Positions 17,742-26,554 of a stretch of 64,000 bases of DNA are shown piece after piece. The position numbers and the translations under genes are program-made. Each line of letters starts with the position of its first letter. Position 1 is the first letter of the stretch. Under the pieces are notes generated by a model. It made no database searches. It was not told the DNA's origin and was given only the letters and a program-made list of their open reading frames with translations. This stretch comes from Acidimicrobiia bacterium (GTDB lineage: Bacteria > Actinomycetota > Acidimicrobiia > IMCC26256 > JAMXLJ01), in the NCBI GenBank assembly GCA_035651955.1, contig DASRES010000042.1, positions 19,997 to 83,996 on the forward strand, read 5' to 3'.

Positions 17742-18214
17742 TGCGCGCGCGTTGTTCGGTGCTCGCGGCGCTGATCTTCACGCTCGGCGCGGTCGCGCTC
17801 GCGGCCTGCTCGAGCAGCAACGCGAGCACCGACTTCCCGGCGACGACGACGACGCAACGACCGAAGGGATCGCTCAGCGTGAACGCCGACGTCATCCCGC
17901 CGGTCACGATCCCGCCGTCCGGATGCCCGGCCGCGACCGGCACCACCGTCGTCATCACCATCGACGAGAGCGGGATCACGCCGAAGTGCGTGACGGCGCG
18001 GCTGTCGCAGGACTTGCTGTTCGTCAACAAGGGAACCGCATTCCACAACGTCTCGATCGAGGACGTCACCGCCAACCTCGACGTCGGGGACCAGCAACCG
18101 TTCGGCCGGATCGGCCGCTACTTCATGCCGGGCGAGTACGCGATCCACTCGCTGACCGAACCGAGCGTGAGCATCAACCCGACGTTCCACGGGACGCTCG
18201 TCGTCACGCGCTGA
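17741..18214 (+). CDS. Lipoprotein with cupredoxin-like domain
   Basis: 157 residues. A lipoprotein signal (residues 1-22) ends in the lipobox LAAC, followed by a Ser/Thr/Pro linker. The rest resembles a cupredoxin/plastocyanin fold: VVITIDESGITPKCVTARLS, LLFVNKGTAFHNVSIED, and IGRYFMPGEYAIHSLTEP. The FxNxGxxxHNV strand holds a His where blue-copper proteins have one. A full Cys-His-Met set is not obvious, so copper binding is uncertain. Exported and anchored by lipid. Translationally coupled to the upstream glycosyltransferase and convergent with the next gene, overlapping it by 11 bp. Confidence 0.7.
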   Translation: MRARCSVLAALIFTLGAVALAACSSSNASTDFPATTTTQRPKGSLSVNADVIPPVTIPPSGCPAATGTTVVITIDESGITPKCVTARLSQDLLFVNKGTAFHNVSIEDVTANLDVGDQQPFGRIGRYFMPGEYAIHSLTEPSVSINPTFHGTLVVTR

Positions 18215-19097
18215 TCCCGCGCGCGACGGCGAGCGCGCGCAGCCCGTCACGGAGGTCGACGGTCGGCTCCCAGCCCGGCGGTCTCGGCGGGGACGGCCAC
18301 GACGTGAACATCTCACGCGGTCGGTACGGCCGCGCGCCCCACCGGACGGCGAGTCGACGTCCGGTCACGTCCGAGACCGTGTCGACGAGCTCGCGCAGCG
18401 TGACCGGCCGGTCGGCGCGCGCACCGAAGAGTCGTCCGCGGGCGTCGCCGGCGAGCAGCGCGTCGGCGACGGCGAGCAGCGCGCGCACCACGTCGTCGAC
18501 GTGGACGAGGTCGATGAGCTGCTCGCCCGGTGACATGTCGAGCGTCCGGCCCGACTCGGCCGCGTCGAGCAGCAGCGGGACGAGCTTCGGGCGGCGATCG
18601 TTGGGACCGTACGTGTCGAACAGCTCGAGGGTCGCGACCCGGAGCGCCTCGACGTCGCCGTAGTAGCGCAGCACGTCCGCGAACGCCTGCTTCGTCGCGG
18701 CGTAGAGCGAGGTCGGTGTCGCGTCGCGACCTTCGTAGCGCTGCCACGCGCTCGACACGTTGACGAACGGCGTCCCGGACCGGGCGGCCGCCTCCGCGAG
18801 CTGCGCGGGGAACGTGACGTTGGAGGCGACGAGCGGCGCAATGTCGGCCGGTGCGTGCGCGGCCTGGAACCGGGTTGCGACGTGGAAGCAGACGGTCGGT
18901 CTGACGGACGCGACGTACTCCACCAACTCGCCGGCGTCGCAGGGCAGCTCGCGCGCGTGGACGCCGTCGGGGGCGCGTGACAGCGGCGGCCGGACCAGCG
19001 CGTGGACCGACCAGCCGTCGCGCACGAGCCGGCGGACGAGGTGCCCGCCGACGAACCCGGTCGCGCCGGTGACGAGCGCGGCTCTCGCGGTAGTCAT
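18204..19097 (-). CDS. NAD-dependent sugar epimerase/reductase (SDR, extended)
   Basis: 297 residues. Rossmann motif TGATGFVGGHLVRRL at the N-terminus; catalytic YAATK (Tyr and Lys) preceded by VSSAWQRYEG; later ELFDTYGPND and DLVHVDDVVRAL, all standard for extended short-chain dehydrogenases acting on nucleotide sugars. It is the last gene of the CDP-sugar operon that starts at 22772. A final ketoreductase (the step that AscF-like or RfbJ-like proteins do for CDP-dideoxyhexoses) is the most natural role; a 4-epimerase is the alternative. The 5' end lies 7 nt from the preceding stop. Confidence 0.75.
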   Translation of the reverse strand: MTTARAALVTGATGFVGGHLVRRLVRDGWSVHALVRPPLSRAPDGVHARELPCDAGELVEYVASVRPTVCFHVATRFQAAHAPADIAPLVASNVTFPAQLAEAAARSGTPFVNVSSAWQRYEGRDATPTSLYAATKQAFADVLRYYGDVEALRVATLELFDTYGPNDRRPKLVPLLLDAAESGRTLDMSPGEQLIDLVHVDDVVRALLAVADALLAGDARGRLFGARADRPVTLRELVDTVSDVTGRRLAVRWGARPYRPREMFTSWPSPPRPPGWEPTVDLRDGLRALAVARGISA

Positions 19098-19104
19098 CGC
19101 CGCC

Positions 19105-19644
19105 TCAGAGCCGGAACGGGCTGACGAAGTCGGGGAGCGCGGGCAGGGCGCGGTCGCGCTCCGAGACGACGGGCTCGGGGATCGGCCACGCGATGCCCGC
19201 GCTGTCCCAGCGGATGCCGGTGTCGTGGTCGGGCGCGTGCTCGGTCGACACGAGGTACGCCATCCACGCGTCCGCCGTCGCCTGGAAGCCGTGCGCACAC
19301 CCGCGGGGGACGTGCAGCGCGGCGGGCGCTGCGCCGTCGAGGACGACGCACGCGTGGTGCGCGTACGTGGGGGAGTCGACGCGGAGGTCCACGACGACGT
19401 CGACGACGCTGCCCTGCAGGCACGAGACCGTCTTCGCGTGGTCGTGCGGCGGGGTCTGGAAGTGGAGCCCGCGCACGACGCCGGGCGCCGAGCGCGAGAG
19501 GAAGACCTCGGCGATCGTCGGGTCCATGCCGTCGGCGGCGAATCGGCTGCGCTGGTAGAGCTTCACGAAGTCGCCGCGGTCGTCGTGCGCGAGCCGGAGG
19601 TCGACGAGGACGCAGCCCGGGATGTCGGCGAGGTCAACCAGCAC
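19105..19644 (-). CDS. RfbC-like deoxyhexulose epimerase (3,5- or 5-epimerase)
   Basis: 179 residues with a cupin fold of the dTDP-4-dehydrorhamnose 3,5-epimerase family: [60 protein letters not shown] (catalytic His region). No rmlA, rmlB or rmlD gene is nearby. It stands directly after CDP-glucose pathway genes, so its substrate is probably a CDP-4-keto-deoxyhexose, as for the AscE-type C-5 epimerase of ascarylose synthesis (inference). Overlaps the end of rfbH by 11 bp. Confidence 0.8.
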   Translation of the reverse strand: MLVDLADIPGCVLVDLRLAHDDRGDFVKLYQRSRFAADGMDPTIAEVFLSRSAPGVVRGLHFQTPPHDHAKTVSCLQGSVVDVVVDLRVDSPTYAHHACVVLDGAAPAALHVPRGCAHGFQATADAWMAYLVSTEHAPDHDTGIRWDSAGIAWPIPEPVVSERDRALPALPDFVSPFRL

Positions 19645-20989
19645 GGGACGCGCGGCGCCGTGCGCGGACGGGCGCGGCGACGAAGTCGCGGACGACGCTG
19701 ATCGTGTAGTCGAGCATCTCGTCGGTCAGACCTGGGAACACGCCGATCCAGAACGTGGACTCCGCGATCCGGTCGGCGTTGCGCATCGATCCGACGGTGC
19801 GCCGCGGGAGGTGCGTGTACGCGGGTTGGCGCAGCAGGTTCCCGCCGAACAGGAGACGCGTCGCGACGTTGTGCTCCTCCAGGTGGTGCACGATGTCGTA
19901 GCGGTCGAACCCGGCGTCGGGCTCGACCGAGATCGCGAACCCGAACCAGCTCGGCTCGGCGCCGTCCGTCGCGCGGGGGAGCAGCAGCCCGTCGACGTCA
20001 GCGAGACCGTCGTGGAGGCGGCGCCAGTTGCAGCGACGCGCGGTGACGAACGCGTCGAGCTTGTCGAGCTGCGCGAGCCCGACCGCCGCCTGCATGTCGG
20101 TGAGCTTCAGGTTGTAGCCCAGCCGTGAGTAGATGTACTTGTGGTCGTAACCGTACGGAAGATCGCCCAGCTGCCACCCGAAGCGGCGACCGCACGTGTC
20201 CTCCTTGCCCGGGTCGCACCAGCAGTCGCGGCCCCAGTCCCGGAGCGACTCGACGACTTTCGTGAGGCGCGCGTCGTTGACGACGACGCAGCCGCCCTCG
20301 CCCATCGTGATCTGGTGCGCGGGGTAGAAGCTGACGGTCGCGGTCGCGCCGAACGTGCCGACGGCCCGACCGCGATACGTCGCGCCGAGCGCATCGCACA
20401 TGTCCTCGACGACCCACAGGCCGTGACGTTGCGCGACCTCGGTGACGGCGCCAAGGTCGAACGGGTTGCCGAGGGTGTGCGCGGCCATGATCGCCTTCGT
20501 GCGCGGTCCGACCGCTTCCTCCAGCAGTGTGGCGTCGAGGTTGTACGTCCCGAGCTCCGCGTCGACGAACACAGGGACGAGACCGTTCTGGTAGATCGGG
20601 TTCACGGTCGTCGGGAAGCCCGACGCGAGGGTGATGACCTCGTCGCCCGGTCGCAGCGCGGCGTCGCCGAGCGTGTGATCGGTGAGCGCGCTCAGGGCGA
20701 GCAGGTTCGCGGACGAACCCGAGTTGCAGAGGAGCGCGGCGCGAGCGTCGAACCGCTCGGCGAAGCGACGCTCGAACTCGTCCGCGAAGCGACCCGTCGT
20801 GAGCCACATGTCGAGCGCGGCGTCGAGCAGGAGCCGCAGCTCGGCGTCGTCGAGCACCTTTCCCGAGACCGGCACGGGCGTCACGCCGGGGACGAAGACG
20901 CGAGGCGGGAACGCGACGTCGTGGTACCGCCGGGCGAGGTCGAGGATCTGCTCGCGCAGCTCGGACGCGGTGGCGCCGTCGTCGCTCAC
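19634..20989 (-). CDS. rfbH: CDP-4-keto-6-deoxyglucose 3-dehydrase (E1, RfbH-like)
   Basis: 451 residues, DegT/DnrJ/EryC1 fold. In the internal-aldimine block [14 protein letters not shown] the usual Lys is a His, the hallmark of the PMP-dependent 3-dehydrase E1. Cysteines in EDMCDALG and [16 protein letters not shown] match the [2Fe-2S] ligands of that enzyme. It removes the C-3 hydroxyl of CDP-4-keto-6-deoxyglucose and needs an electron-transfer partner (E3, RfbI/AscD), which is not encoded nearby. The GTG start overlaps the rfbG stop (GTGA). PAHH is common in the family; here the second His is Gln. Confidence 0.9.
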   Translation of the reverse strand: MSDDGATASELREQILDLARRYHDVAFPPRVFVPGVTPVPVSGKVLDDAELRLLLDAALDMWLTTGRFADEFERRFAERFDARAALLCNSGSSANLLALSALTDHTLGDAALRPGDEVITLASGFPTTVNPIYQNGLVPVFVDAELGTYNLDATLLEEAVGPRTKAIMAAHTLGNPFDLGAVTEVAQRHGLWVVEDMCDALGATYRGRAVGTFGATATVSFYPAHQITMGEGGCVVVNDARLTKVVESLRDWGRDCWCDPGKEDTCGRRFGWQLGDLPYGYDHKYIYSRLGYNLKLTDMQAAVGLAQLDKLDAFVTARRCNWRRLHDGLADVDGLLLPRATDGAEPSWFGFAISVEPDAGFDRYDIVHHLEEHNVATRLLFGGNLLRQPAYTHLPRRTVGSMRNADRIAESTFWIGVFPGLTDEMLDYTISVVRDFVAAPVRARRRASRAG

Positions 20990-22035
20990 GTCGCCGCTCC
21001 GAACAGCTCGCGGTACCACGCGACCGTCTCGCGCAGCCCGCGCGCGAGGTCGAACGCCGGCTTCCAGCCGAGCACGGCGCGCGCCTTCGCGGCCGAGAGG
21101 TACTGGCGCTCGATCTCCCCGGGCGCCTCGCCGAGCACGAGCGGTGGCGTGCCCGCACGTTCGGCCGCGTCGCACACCGCGTCGTAGATCTCCATGACCG
21201 ACAGCGGTGACTCGTCGCTGAAGTTGAACGCCTCGCCCGCCGCGGTTCCGCTCACCACGGCCTCGGCGAGCCGGAGGTAGGCGTCAGCCACGTCCTCGAC
21301 GTAGAGGTAGTCGCGCACGAGCGTGCCGTCGCTGCGGATGACGGGCTGCTCGTCGTGGAGCAGCGACCGGATGGTGCCGGGGACGATGCGCGACCAGTTG
21401 AGGTCGCCCCGGCCGTACACGTTCCCGCAGCGCGCGACCGCGACCGGCAGTCCGTAGCTCGTCGCGTACGCCTGCGCGACGAGGTCCGCGCACGACTTCG
21501 ACACCTCGTACGGCTCCCGTCCGAGCAGCGCCATGTCCTCCCGGTACGGCAGCTCGTCGACGGAGCCGTACGCCTTGTCGCTCGACGCGACGACCACGGC
21601 CGACACCACGTCTGCGTGCCGCCGGCACGCCTCGAGCACGTTCCACGTGCCGCGCACGTTGGTCTCGAGCGTCGCGAGCGGCGCCCGCCGTGCCGTGCCC
21701 ACGATCGTCTGCGCGCCGAGATGGAAGACGGCCTCCGCGCCGTGCGCGAGGAGCGCGCGCTCGACGTCCGCGTAGTGCTCGAGCCGTCCCGACACGACGG
21801 ACACCCGGGCGACGTCGCCGCTGCGGTACAGCTCGGACCGCGGGTCGTGATCGAGGACGAGCGCGACGACGTCCGCACCGAGGTCGAGCAGGCGAGCGAC
21901 GAGCACGGAGCCGACCATGCCTGTCGCGCCCGTCACCAGCACGCGCCGTCCGGCCCACTCGGCTCGCGCAGCTGCGTCGCCGCCGGGCGCCGTCAACGCT
22001 CCCACACCGCCCACGGCGCCTTGCCCGACGCCCAC
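20986..22035 (-). CDS. rfbG: CDP-glucose 4,6-dehydratase
   Basis: 349 residues, extended SDR. Rossmann motif [25 protein letters not shown] and YEVSKSCAD give the active-site Asp-Lys and Tyr-x-x-x-Lys; [20 protein letters not shown] and [14 protein letters not shown] are strongly characteristic of RfbG. Converts CDP-glucose to CDP-4-keto-6-deoxyglucose. The exact start is open: the long form overlaps rfbF by 43 bp, GTG at 22005 is possible, and a TTG at 21996 would make the TTGA overlap that fits the style of this operon. Conserved sequence begins near residue 28. Confidence 0.92.
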   Translation of the reverse strand: MGVGQGAVGGVGALTAPGGDAAARAEWAGRRVLVTGATGMVGSVLVARLLDLGADVVALVLDHDPRSELYRSGDVARVSVVSGRLEHYADVERALLAHGAEAVFHLGAQTIVGTARRAPLATLETNVRGTWNVLEACRRHADVVSAVVVASSDKAYGSVDELPYREDMALLGREPYEVSKSCADLVAQAYATSYGLPVAVARCGNVYGRGDLNWSRIVPGTIRSLLHDEQPVIRSDGTLVRDYLYVEDVADAYLRLAEAVVSGTAAGEAFNFSDESPLSVMEIYDAVCDAAERAGTPPLVLGEAPGEIERQYLSAAKARAVLGWKPAFDLARGLRETVAWYRELFGAAT

Positions 22036-22772
22036 AGCTCGTTGAGGAGCAGCGTCTCGCGGTACGTGTCCATCGGCCGCCAGAAGCCGTCGTGGCGGTA
22101 CGCCATGATCTCTTCATCGCGCGCGAGCGCCTCGAGCGGCTCGCGCTCGAGGATCGACTCCTCGTTCAGGTAGTCGAAGAAGTCGCGACCGAAGACGAAG
22201 AACCCCGAGTTCACCCAGTCGTCGGCCACGGGCTTCTCGCGGAACGTGCGGACCATCTGGTCGGCGTCGACGTCGACGACGCCGAAGCGCGACAGCGGTC
22301 GCGTCGCGGTGACCGTCGCGAGCTTCCCGTGACGGCGGTGGAACGCGAGCAGGTCCCCGATGTTCACGTCGGAGAGCCCGTCGCCGTAGGTGACCATGAA
22401 GACGTCGTCGTCGCCGACGTAGCGCTGCACGCGCTTCACGCGGCCGCCCGTCATCGTCTCGAACCCGGTGTCGGCGACGGTGACGCGCCACCCCGTCTCG
22501 AGATGCCCACCGTGGAACTCGACGGACCCCGGTTCACCCAGGGTCAGGGTGAAGTCGCTGTTCCAGGCCTCGTAATTGAGGAACCACTCCTTGATGATCT
22601 GGCCCTTGTAGCCCACGCACAGCACGAAGTCGCAGAAGCCGTAGTGGGCGTACGACTTCATGATGTGCCACAGGATCGGCCGCCCGCCGATCTCCACCAT
22701 CGGCTTGGGCCGGAACTCGGTCTCCTCGCGCATGCGGGTCCCGAGACCGCCACAGAGGATGACGACCTTCAT
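21993..22772 (-). CDS. rfbF: Glucose-1-phosphate cytidylyltransferase
   Basis: 259 residues, the family's normal size. Starts MKVVILCGGLGTRMREET with FRPKPMVEIGGRPILWHIMK, the nucleotidyltransferase signature; also FMVTYGDGLSDVNI (metal-binding Asp), FREKPVADDWVNSGFFVF and WRPMDTYRET, typical of RfbF. Makes CDP-glucose from CTP and glucose-1-phosphate. First gene of a five-gene minus-strand operon (rfbF, rfbG, rfbH, epimerase, reductase) whose members overlap or nearly touch. A 125-bp divergent promoter region separates it from the GT2 fusion gene. Confidence 0.95.
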   Translation of the reverse strand: MKVVILCGGLGTRMREETEFRPKPMVEIGGRPILWHIMKSYAHYGFCDFVLCVGYKGQIIKEWFLNYEAWNSDFTLTLGEPGSVEFHGGHLETGWRVTVADTGFETMTGGRVKRVQRYVGDDDVFMVTYGDGLSDVNIGDLLAFHRRHGKLATVTATRPLSRFGVVDVDADQMVRTFREKPVADDWVNSGFFVFGRDFFDYLNEESILEREPLEALARDEEIMAYRHDGFWRPMDTYRETLLLNELWASGKAPWAVWER

Positions 22773-22897
22773 GTGCGAGCGCAGCGTACCCGTCCTGACC
22801 TGCGCCAACCGGCTTCACGCGCACGAACGGCCGGTGTGGCCACGGGCGGTGACGGGTACAGCTACCGATCGACCATCGAGCGCCGGGCCCAGCGGGG

Positions 22898-24346
22898 GTG
22901 AGCGTGGAGCGCAAGCGGATCGGCGTCCTCGTCGTCGCGTACAACGCGTCGTCGACGCTCGCGAAGGTCCTCGACAGGATCCCACGCGACTTCGTGCACC
23001 GGATCGACTCGGTGCTCATCTGTGACAACGCCAGCGAGGACTCCACGTACCTCGTGGGGCTGGGCTACAAGCAGGTGTGCGGCGATCTGCCGATCACCGT
23101 CCTCCGCCAGCCGCGCAACCTCGGGTACGGCGGCAACCAGAAGACGGGCTACCAGTGGGCGATCGACGAGGACCTCGACATCGTCGTGCTGCTCCACGCC
23201 GACGGTCAGTACGCGCCCGAGCTCCTGCCCGAGATCGTCGCGCCCCTCGAGCGCGGCGAGGCCGACGCGGTGTTCGGGTCGCGGATGATGAACCGCGGCG
23301 ACGCGCTCCGAGGCGGCATGCCGCTCTACAAGTACGTCGGCAATCGCATCCTGACGACAGTGGAGAACTCGCTCGTCGGCATGGACCTCAGCGAGTGGCA
23401 CAGCGGGTATCGCGCGTACAGCGTTGCGACGCTGCGCGAGGTCCCGTTCACGAGGCTGTCCGACGACTACGACTTCGACACCGGGATCATCCTGCAGCTC
23501 CACGAGGCCGGGAAGAGGATCGTCGAGCTGCCGATCCCGACCTTCTACGGCGACGAGATCTCGTACGTCAACGGTGTCCGCTACGCGAAGGACATCGTGC
23601 GGGAGGTCTTGCGCTACCGCGCGCACAAGGCCGGGCTCGGGACCGGCGAGACCGCGTTCGCGACGCCGGCCGCGGAGTGGGAGCAGGGGACCGAGGCCAC
23701 ACAGACCCGGATCATCGCGTGGCTCGCGCCGCGGCCCGCGAGCCGGATCCTCGATCTCGCGTGCGGCGACGGCGCGCTCGGCGCGCGGCTGCGTCGGTGT
23801 GGTCACCAGGTCGTCGGCGTCGACGCCGAGGAGCGTCCCGGCGTCGCGGACCGGCTCGACAAGTTCGTCGCGGCCGACGTCGATCAGGGCATCCCGGCCG
23901 ACGTGGGCGACGGGTTCGACACGGTCATCGTCGGTCATGCGCTCGAGGAGGTCCGTGACCCCGAGCGTCTCCTGGCCGACGTCCGCCGGCTGATGCAGCC
24001 CCACGGCACGGCGATCGTGGCCGTCTCGAACTTCGCGCACTGGTACCCGCGTGTGCGGACCGTCGCCGGCCGGTTCGACTACGACCGCCAGGGAATCCTC
24101 GACCGGTCGCATCTCCGGTTCTTCACGCGCCGCAGCTTCGAGCGCCTCGCGCGCGACACCGGGTTCAGCGCCCGACGCCGGGCGGTGTCAGGTGTGCCGT
24201 TCGAGACGCTGCCCCCGCCGCTCACACGCGCGGGCGCGCGGGCGCGGCGGTGCGCACAGCTGACGGACCGGTTCGGCGCGACGACCTGGCCCTCGCTGTT
24301 CGGGTTCGAGCTGCTCTACGAGCTCGATCCGGCCCGTCCCTGCTGA
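22898..24346 (+). CDS. Fusion of GT2 glycosyltransferase and class I methyltransferase
   Basis: 482 residues in two domains. Residues 1-250: a family-2 glycosyltransferase (GVLVVAYNASSTLAKVLDRI, ICDNASEDST, RNLGYGGNQKTGY, LHADGQYAPELLPEI, FGSRMM, SGYRAYS), of the soluble polyprenyl-phosphate-sugar synthase type without C-terminal membrane helices. Residues about 265-480: an SAM-dependent methyltransferase (ILDLACGDGALGARL, VGHALEEVRDPERLLADV, SNFAHWYPR). This suggests one protein that adds or handles a sugar and methylates a product; the substrates are unknown. GTG start, with a second GTG two codons in. Tail overlaps the convergent gene by 31 bp. Confidence 0.85.
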   Translation: MSVERKRIGVLVVAYNASSTLAKVLDRIPRDFVHRIDSVLICDNASEDSTYLVGLGYKQVCGDLPITVLRQPRNLGYGGNQKTGYQWAIDEDLDIVVLLHADGQYAPELLPEIVAPLERGEADAVFGSRMMNRGDALRGGMPLYKYVGNRILTTVENSLVGMDLSEWHSGYRAYSVATLREVPFTRLSDDYDFDTGIILQLHEAGKRIVELPIPTFYGDEISYVNGVRYAKDIVREVLRYRAHKAGLGTGETAFATPAAEWEQGTEATQTRIIAWLAPRPASRILDLACGDGALGARLRRCGHQVVGVDAEERPGVADRLDKFVAADVDQGIPADVGDGFDTVIVGHALEEVRDPERLLADVRRLMQPHGTAIVAVSNFAHWYPRVRTVAGRFDYDRQGILDRSHLRFFTRRSFERLARDTGFSARRRAVSGVPFETLPPPLTRAGARARRCAQLTDRFGATTWPSLFGFELLYELDPARPC

Positions 24347-26451
24347 CGGACGGCCGCGGCGACCGAGCCGCCGATGCGGTCGCACAGCGGTGTCGCGACC
24401 GGCAGGGCGCGCGCACTCGACACGGCACCTGCCGCGCCGGTCGTCACGACACGCGGAGTCCCGACCGGGACGTGTGCGGCAGCTCGCAACGCGGTCCGGC
24501 CGTCGAGCGTGGCTGAGACGACACCGAGGGAACGATCGAGCAGCGCGTCGACCACGACGGGCCGTCCAGTCGGCGCGACGACCGGATCGCCCTCGATCGC
24601 GTGTCCGGATGTGTCGACGATGCCGACGCGCGCGTGTGACCCGTCGACGCGGCGGACCGTCAGCTGCAGCGGCGCGGCGGCGCCGACGGTGGCGATCGTC
24701 GCTCTCGAGGTCGGGCGGGCACCCGCCGCGAGAACGACCGCGGCGCGCACGTGCCCGCCGGCCGCGCCGAGCTCGAGCTGGCGCCATCCGGCCCGCGGCT
24801 CCCACCAGTAGAGGCCGGCGCAGCGACCCACGACCACGAGCGCGTCCGGGGAATGGTCACGCGGCAGCGTGTCGACGTGTCGCGCCGCCCATCCCCGCGT
24901 GCCCAACGTGTTCGCGACGCTCTCCTGGAACCCGAAGAAGCCGGTGCGCAGCGTGGGCGTGATCGATCCGTAGACGCGCTGGTACGTGAGCGTGATCGCG
25001 CCGTTGGCCCAGACGGTGAACAGCGCGAGCAACGTGACGGCGAGGAATGCGGCGGCGTGGCGTCGTGGTCGACGGCTCCACGACCGGTCCACGTGTCGCA
25101 ACGCGTACTGCATCCCGACAACCGCGGGCAGGAGGACGAGCGGCACGAAGTCGATCAGGTACCGGTTGGCGATGAACCCGATCACGAGCGTCGGAACGAC
25201 CGCGATCGCGGCGGCGAGGGTCGCCGCGCCGAACGTCAGGGCGACGTCCGGACGGACGCGACCGCGTGTGACCGCGACGACCGCGACGACGGCGAACACG
25301 AGGAGCAACGCCATCGTGGCGGGAACGCTCGACGTCCGGTCGATCGTGTCGAACCGCACTCCGAAGAACGTCTGCACGGATCGCGTCGGGAAGTCGGCGA
25401 ACGGGAACAGGTGCCAGAGCCGCAGCGCGTCCGGGCGGGCATAGGCCCACACGGTCGTCGCGGCGTAGCGCACGTTGAACAGCGAGCCACCGTTCGCATG
25501 GAGCGCCGCGATGCGCGCCGGTTGGTACCTGGAGTAGAGCTGCTTGTCGAAGGGGACGCTGAACCACGTGCCGAACTTCGCGTGGTTGACGAGCGCGTAC
25601 ACCACGACCGGGACCGCCGTCGCGACCGCGATCGGCCACCCGCGGCGTATGCCCCCGACGATGCGGTCCGACGCGCCTCGCGCGTCCCGCCGGACCAGCG
25701 GCGACAGGACCGCGCCGGCTGCGAGGATGCCGAGCATGGCCGTCGGCCCGAGCCCGACCGACGGGCGCGCGAGGAGCGCGCACACGCACACGACGGACGC
25801 GGCCGCGAGCCGCGTCGCGGTCGGCGAGACCGCGACACCGATCACGAGGTCGAAGCCGACCAGTGCGAGCGCGGTGCCCCACAGCTCGGCCTCGTGGTAC
25901 ACGATCATCCGGCTCGCCGGGAACAGCAGCGCCGACCCGACGCCGAGCGCGAACGTCCACGCGCCCGTCAGCGCGAGCTCGGCCCGGCCGACGGGCGCGT
26001 CGCCACGCAGCATGGCGCGCGCTCGCCAGAGGAGCCGGGACGCGCCGAGCATCGCGACCGCGAACGCGAGGATCATCGACACCTCGGTCAGCCGGCCGTC
26101 GAAGCGGTGCGTCACCGCGAGCACGGGCATGCGGAGCAACGCGGGGAACGGTCCGTAGTACTCGTACGTCCGCCCGTGGATGACGATGCCCTCGAACGCG
26201 AGCGAGCCCGTCGGGACGTTCCAGTGCCCGCGGAAGAGGCTGCGGGCCTGGATGTCGTAGAAGTTCGCGAAGAACGGCGGCCGGGCGAACAGGTTGCTGC
26301 GGCCCAGCATCGCGAGCCACGCGAACACGACGAGCGCCGCGACGGCTCCGAGGGCGCAGGCGGACGCGAACCGCCGGGCCGCGGCCGCGTGCTCGGTGTC
26401 GACGCCGCCCGGGCTCGCCTCGGGCTCGCCCACGGCCGTCGCGGCCTGCAT
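24316..26451 (-). CDS. Large polytopic membrane protein, unknown (GT-C-like)
   Basis: 711 residues. About eleven membrane segments between residues 30 and 520, then a soluble, beta-rich, presumably outer C-terminal domain. The first outer loop includes ARPPFFANFYDIQARSLF and GRTYEYYGPFPALLRMP, similar in layout to GT-C proteins, with a conserved-looking SVPFDKQLYSRYQP in mid-protein. No named family is recognised with certainty. The ATG at 26451 is used because upstream in-frame sequence is low-complexity and Arg-rich. It is divergent from the PIG-V-like gene (104 bp between starts), within the glycan region. Confidence 0.65.
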   Translation of the reverse strand: MQAATAVGEPEASPGGVDTEHAAAARRFASACALGAVAALVVFAWLAMLGRSNLFARPPFFANFYDIQARSLFRGHWNVPTGSLAFEGIVIHGRTYEYYGPFPALLRMPVLAVTHRFDGRLTEVSMILAFAVAMLGASRLLWRARAMLRGDAPVGRAELALTGAWTFALGVGSALLFPASRMIVYHEAELWGTALALVGFDLVIGVAVSPTATRLAAASVVCVCALLARPSVGLGPTAMLGILAAGAVLSPLVRRDARGASDRIVGGIRRGWPIAVATAVPVVVYALVNHAKFGTWFSVPFDKQLYSRYQPARIAALHANGGSLFNVRYAATTVWAYARPDALRLWHLFPFADFPTRSVQTFFGVRFDTIDRTSSVPATMALLLVFAVVAVVAVTRGRVRPDVALTFGAATLAAAIAVVPTLVIGFIANRYLIDFVPLVLLPAVVGMQYALRHVDRSWSRRPRRHAAAFLAVTLLALFTVWANGAITLTYQRVYGSITPTLRTGFFGFQESVANTLGTRGWAARHVDTLPRDHSPDALVVVGRCAGLYWWEPRAGWRQLELGAAGGHVRAAVVLAAGARPTSRATIATVGAAAPLQLTVRRVDGSHARVGIVDTSGHAIEGDPVVAPTGRPVVVDALLDRSLGVVSATLDGRTALRAAAHVPVGTPRVVTTGAAGAVSSARALPVATPLCDRIGGSVAAAVRQQGRAGSSS

Positions 26452-26554
26452 GGCGGGACACGTTACCGACGGGGTCTCGTCCCGTCGGTGCGCACGTTCA
26501 CGCGGCGGGGCCGGTACCGTCGCGCGGCTGCGGGACCGGGGAGAGAGCCGACCT

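Noticed and set aside
18204..22772. dTDP-rhamnose synthesis operon
   Set aside because: Only the RfbC-like gene would fit. The nucleotidyltransferase, dehydratase and dehydrase are of the CDP-glucose type, and no rmlA, rmlB or rmlD is present.
19105..22772. Gene for the E3 electron-transfer partner of RfbH within the operon
   Set aside because: Looked for a ferredoxin/FAD reductase motif in all frames by eye and found none in or near the operon.
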